Below are positions 11,575-13,531 of a DNA stretch of 13,531 nt, one piece after another (the stretch's first letter is position 1; every line of letters starts with the position of its first letter). Origin of the DNA: Streptococcus sp. (lineage in GTDB: Bacteria; Bacillota; Bacilli; Lactobacillales; Streptococcaceae); the NCBI GenBank assembly GCA_030825825.1, contig JAPJPE010000026.1:1-13531 (forward strand), in the 5' to 3' direction. Below the pieces are notes generated by a model. It was not told the origin of the DNA, ran no database searches, and saw only the letters and a program-made list of their open reading frames with translations. The translations under genes were made by a program, and so were the position numbers.

Positions 11575-13531
11575 ATGTTACAAGAACTAGCCTTTACAGG
11601 CCAATGGAGACACTATCAAAAACGCGTTCTCGATAAGAGTGACGCTTTTATGGCGGATGGCCACCTGCATTTGGTAGCAGCTCCTGGCTCTGGAAAAACA
11701 ACCCTGGGAATCGAATTTATCAGACGCTTTGGCCAGCCAACCCTGATCTTGGCTCCTACGGTCACCATTCGTCAGCAATGGGTGGACCGGATTATCCAAG
11801 CATTCTTGAGTGATGAAAGCCAAGCGGAGCAATTGATCTCTCAGGACCTCAAACATCCTAAGCTGATTACAGTGGCTACCTATCAGGCCCTACACAGCGC
11901 CGTGAACCAAGTCGTCGGTCAATCACAAGCTGAGGATACCGATGACCAGGCAGAGATTGAAACATTTGATTTCAAAGGCTTTGATATCTTCACTACTTTC
12001 AAAGCCATCTCACTCGGGACCCTTTGTTTAGATGAGTGTCACCACTTACGCAATGAATGGTGGAAGAGTTTGGAAGCCTTTCGTCAAGCCTTCCCTGACT
12101 TAAAGATGATCTCCCTTACCGCCACCCCTCCCTATGAAGGGGATCCTGCCCTTTGGGATCGCTATATCCGCATGTGTGGTGAGATCGATGAGGAAATTAC
12201 GGTTCCCGAATTGGTCAAGGAAGATACCCTTTGTCCCCACCAAGACTATGTCTACTTTGCCTTTCCAACCAAGGAAGAGCAGGCTCAGTTGGACGCCTTT
12301 AGCCAACAAAAGAATGCTCTCTTACAACAATTGACTTCCGATCCCCTCTTTTGCCAACACCTGCAATCCTGTCAGGCCTTATCTGGTCAGATTAGTGATG
12401 ATGAATTGCTCAATGAGCCCAAGTATCTCTCTGCTACCCTGATCTTTCTTCGAAGCAAGGGAATTGACTTTCCCAAACGTTTCCAGGACCTTTTAGGAGC
12501 CAAGAAACTACCTGCTTTCACCCTGGACTGGCTTGAAATTCTCCTGCAAGGTCTGCTCTTTCAGGTGCCTCACTGGTACAATCTACCTGAGGAATACGAG
12601 AAGCAACTGCTTCATGAATTAAAAGCAGCCAGCTTGATCGATCGAAAACAAGTCAAACTGGTCCGCAACAAAAAACAAGACCTCCTGCTGAACCAATCCC
12701 TCGGAAAACTTAATGCCGTCCGAGAGATTTTCAAGGCCGAATACCAGGCTCTTGGAAGCCAACTACGACAACTGGTATTAACAGACTATATTCGTCAAGA
12801 TTTTGAAGTTCATCTAGGAGATCAGGGCGCCCAATTTACTCAATTGGGAGTGCTCTCTTATTTCGAATCTATTCGCAGGGAAAGCTTAGAGCAAGCAACT
12901 GCTCCTGCCATCGCTGTCTTGACCGGCAGTATCGTCATCATCCCGACGGTTGCTAAGTCAAGACTAGAAGAGCTTCTAGGTTCGGACAGACTGACATACC
13001 AAAGTGTCGGCCAATTATCCCCTGATGACTTTCTCAAGGTTCGCTTGGTTGGTTCTCAACATGATTTGGTGACAGCTGTGACCCAGCTCTTTCAAGAAGG
13101 GCTTATCCAAGTCGTCATTGGAACCAAGTCCCTTCTAGGAGAAGGCTGGGATGCTCCTTGCGTCAACTCTCTGATCCTAGCGAGCTTTGTCGGCAGTTTC
13201 ATGCTCAGCAACCAAATGCGGGGTCGTGCCATCCGAGTGTGGCCTGAGGATCCAGACAAGACCAGTAACATCTGGCACCTGGTCTCCATCAATCTTTCCC
13301 TAAAGAAATGGTATGAAAAGTCCGATCTTGAAAAAGAAGAGATCGAAGCTATCACCGATCAACTGAAAGAATACAGCCCTGATTTGGAGCTCTTAGAAAG
13401 ACGGATGAAGCAATTTTTAGGCCTTCATTACAAGGAGCCCTTCATCGAATCCGGTATCGAACGCCTAGCCTTTGACAATATTCGCTATACCAAAAAACAG
13501 TTACAAAAACTCAATGAAGAGACCTTAGAGC
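11575..13531 (+). CDS. Superfamily 2 helicase, ResIII/XPB-like, 3' end beyond window
   Basis: The first 652 codons of a large ATP-dependent nucleic-acid helicase or translocase, open to the window edge. Motifs in order are a Q-like WRHYQ (11-15), Walker A APGSGKTT (36-43), Ia LAPTVTIRQQW (59-69), II DECHH (153-157) and III LTATPP (181-186). A largely helical insert of about 250 residues (190-440) follows. The second RecA lobe has a strand near 443-455, V GEGWDAP (522-528) and VI NQMRGRAIR (546-554). All ATPase and coupling residues are intact. The pattern is closest to the type III restriction/XPB-like helicases, not to RecG, UvrB or RNA DEAD-box proteins. ATG 11575-11577 has GGAGG six bases upstream and its own promoter. 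It could be a DNA repair enzyme or part of a defence system; nothing in the visible part decides this. Confidence 0.85.
   Translation, partial: MLQELAFTGQWRHYQKRVLDKSDAFMADGHLHLVAAPGSGKTTLGIEFIRRFGQPTLILAPTVTIRQQWVDRIIQAFLSDESQAEQLISQDLKHPKLITVATYQALHSAVNQVVGQSQAEDTDDQAEIETFDFKGFDIFTTFKAISLGTLCLDECHHLRNEWWKSLEAFRQAFPDLKMISLTATPPYEGDPALWDRYIRMCGEIDEEITVPELVKEDTLCPHQDYVYFAFPTKEEQAQLDAFSQQKNALLQQLTSDPLFCQHLQSCQALSGQISDDELLNEPKYLSATLIFLRSKGIDFPKRFQDLLGAKKLPAFTLDWLEILLQGLLFQVPHWYNLPEEYEKQLLHELKAASLIDRKQVKLVRNKKQDLLLNQSLGKLNAVREIFKAEYQALGSQLRQLVLTDYIRQDFEVHLGDQGAQFTQLGVLSYFESIRRESLEQATAPAIAVLTGSIVIIPTVAKSRLEELLGSDRLTYQSVGQLSPDDFLKVRLVGSQHDLVTAVTQLFQEGLIQVVIGTKSLLGEGWDAPCVNSLILASFVGSFMLSNQMRGRAIRVWPEDPDKTSNIWHLVSINLSLKKWYEKSDLEKEEIEAITDQLKEYSPDLELLERRMKQFLGLHYKEPFIESGIERLAFDNIRYTKKQLQKLNEETLE

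Noticed and set aside
12100..13355. Minus-strand and out-of-phase open frames within the helicase region.
   Set aside because: They lie across an intact helicase frame with all motifs and have no ribosome sites or recognisable domains.

Overview
The window looks like chromosomal DNA of a Streptococcus, most likely an oral species of the mitis/sanguinis/parasanguinis type. The evidence is moderately low GC, streptococcal extended -10 promoters (TGnTATAAT), a sortase-anchored LPNTG surface protein, a malolactic locus (mleS, mleP, mleR), and at the left edge a GTGGGAC...AAATCG-type imperfect palindrome of a kind I associate with mitis-group intergenic repeats. The species is inference from memory of the families, not a database result.

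Region 1 (1-3485, minus strand) holds four genes. A maltose/galactoside O-acetyltransferase overlaps a nucleoside phosphorylase by four bases (ATGA). These are followed by a two-gene K+ uptake system: a TrkH/KtrB pore and its RCK regulatory subunit of the KtrA/TrkA/CabP type. The pore gene has an extended -10 promoter placed so that transcription should start on its ATG, and it has no convincing ribosome binding site.

Region 2 (3486-5275, plus strand) is a DeoR-family sugar-type repressor followed 12 bases later by a Cof-type HAD phosphatase. It ends in a strong bidirectional terminator shared with the convergent malate permease gene.

Region 3 (5319-9842) is the malolactic fermentation locus. 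mleS (malolactic enzyme) and then mleP (AEC-type malate permease) are read leftward. They are separated by a hairpin with a T-rich tail that could be a leaky terminator. The LysR-type activator mleR is read rightward. Between mleS and mleR lie a 116-residue XRE-type regulator and a 389-base non-coding stretch. That stretch carries two divergent promoters whose -35 positions fall on the same hexamer, and a TTGT-N12-ACAA dyad. Malate would enter through MleP and be decarboxylated to lactate by MleS, with MleR (and perhaps the XRE protein) controlling expression. This is a standard route to acid tolerance in this group.

Region 4 (9843-11458) is a monocistronic gene for a 472-residue cell-wall-anchored protein. 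It has a Thr-rich stalk, a central von Willebrand A domain with a MIDAS motif, a Pro-rich wall-spanning segment and LPNTG. It starts with TTG behind a near-consensus promoter.

Region 5 (11541-13531) is the first 652 codons of a large superfamily 2 helicase of the ResIII/XPB type, which runs off the window. I could not assign it to a named system. Nothing in the window is a clear mobile element, CRISPR array, tRNA or rRNA. The most unusual signals are regulatory: predicted leaderless starts, the mleS/xre divergent promoter region, and the mleS-mleP intercistronic hairpin.
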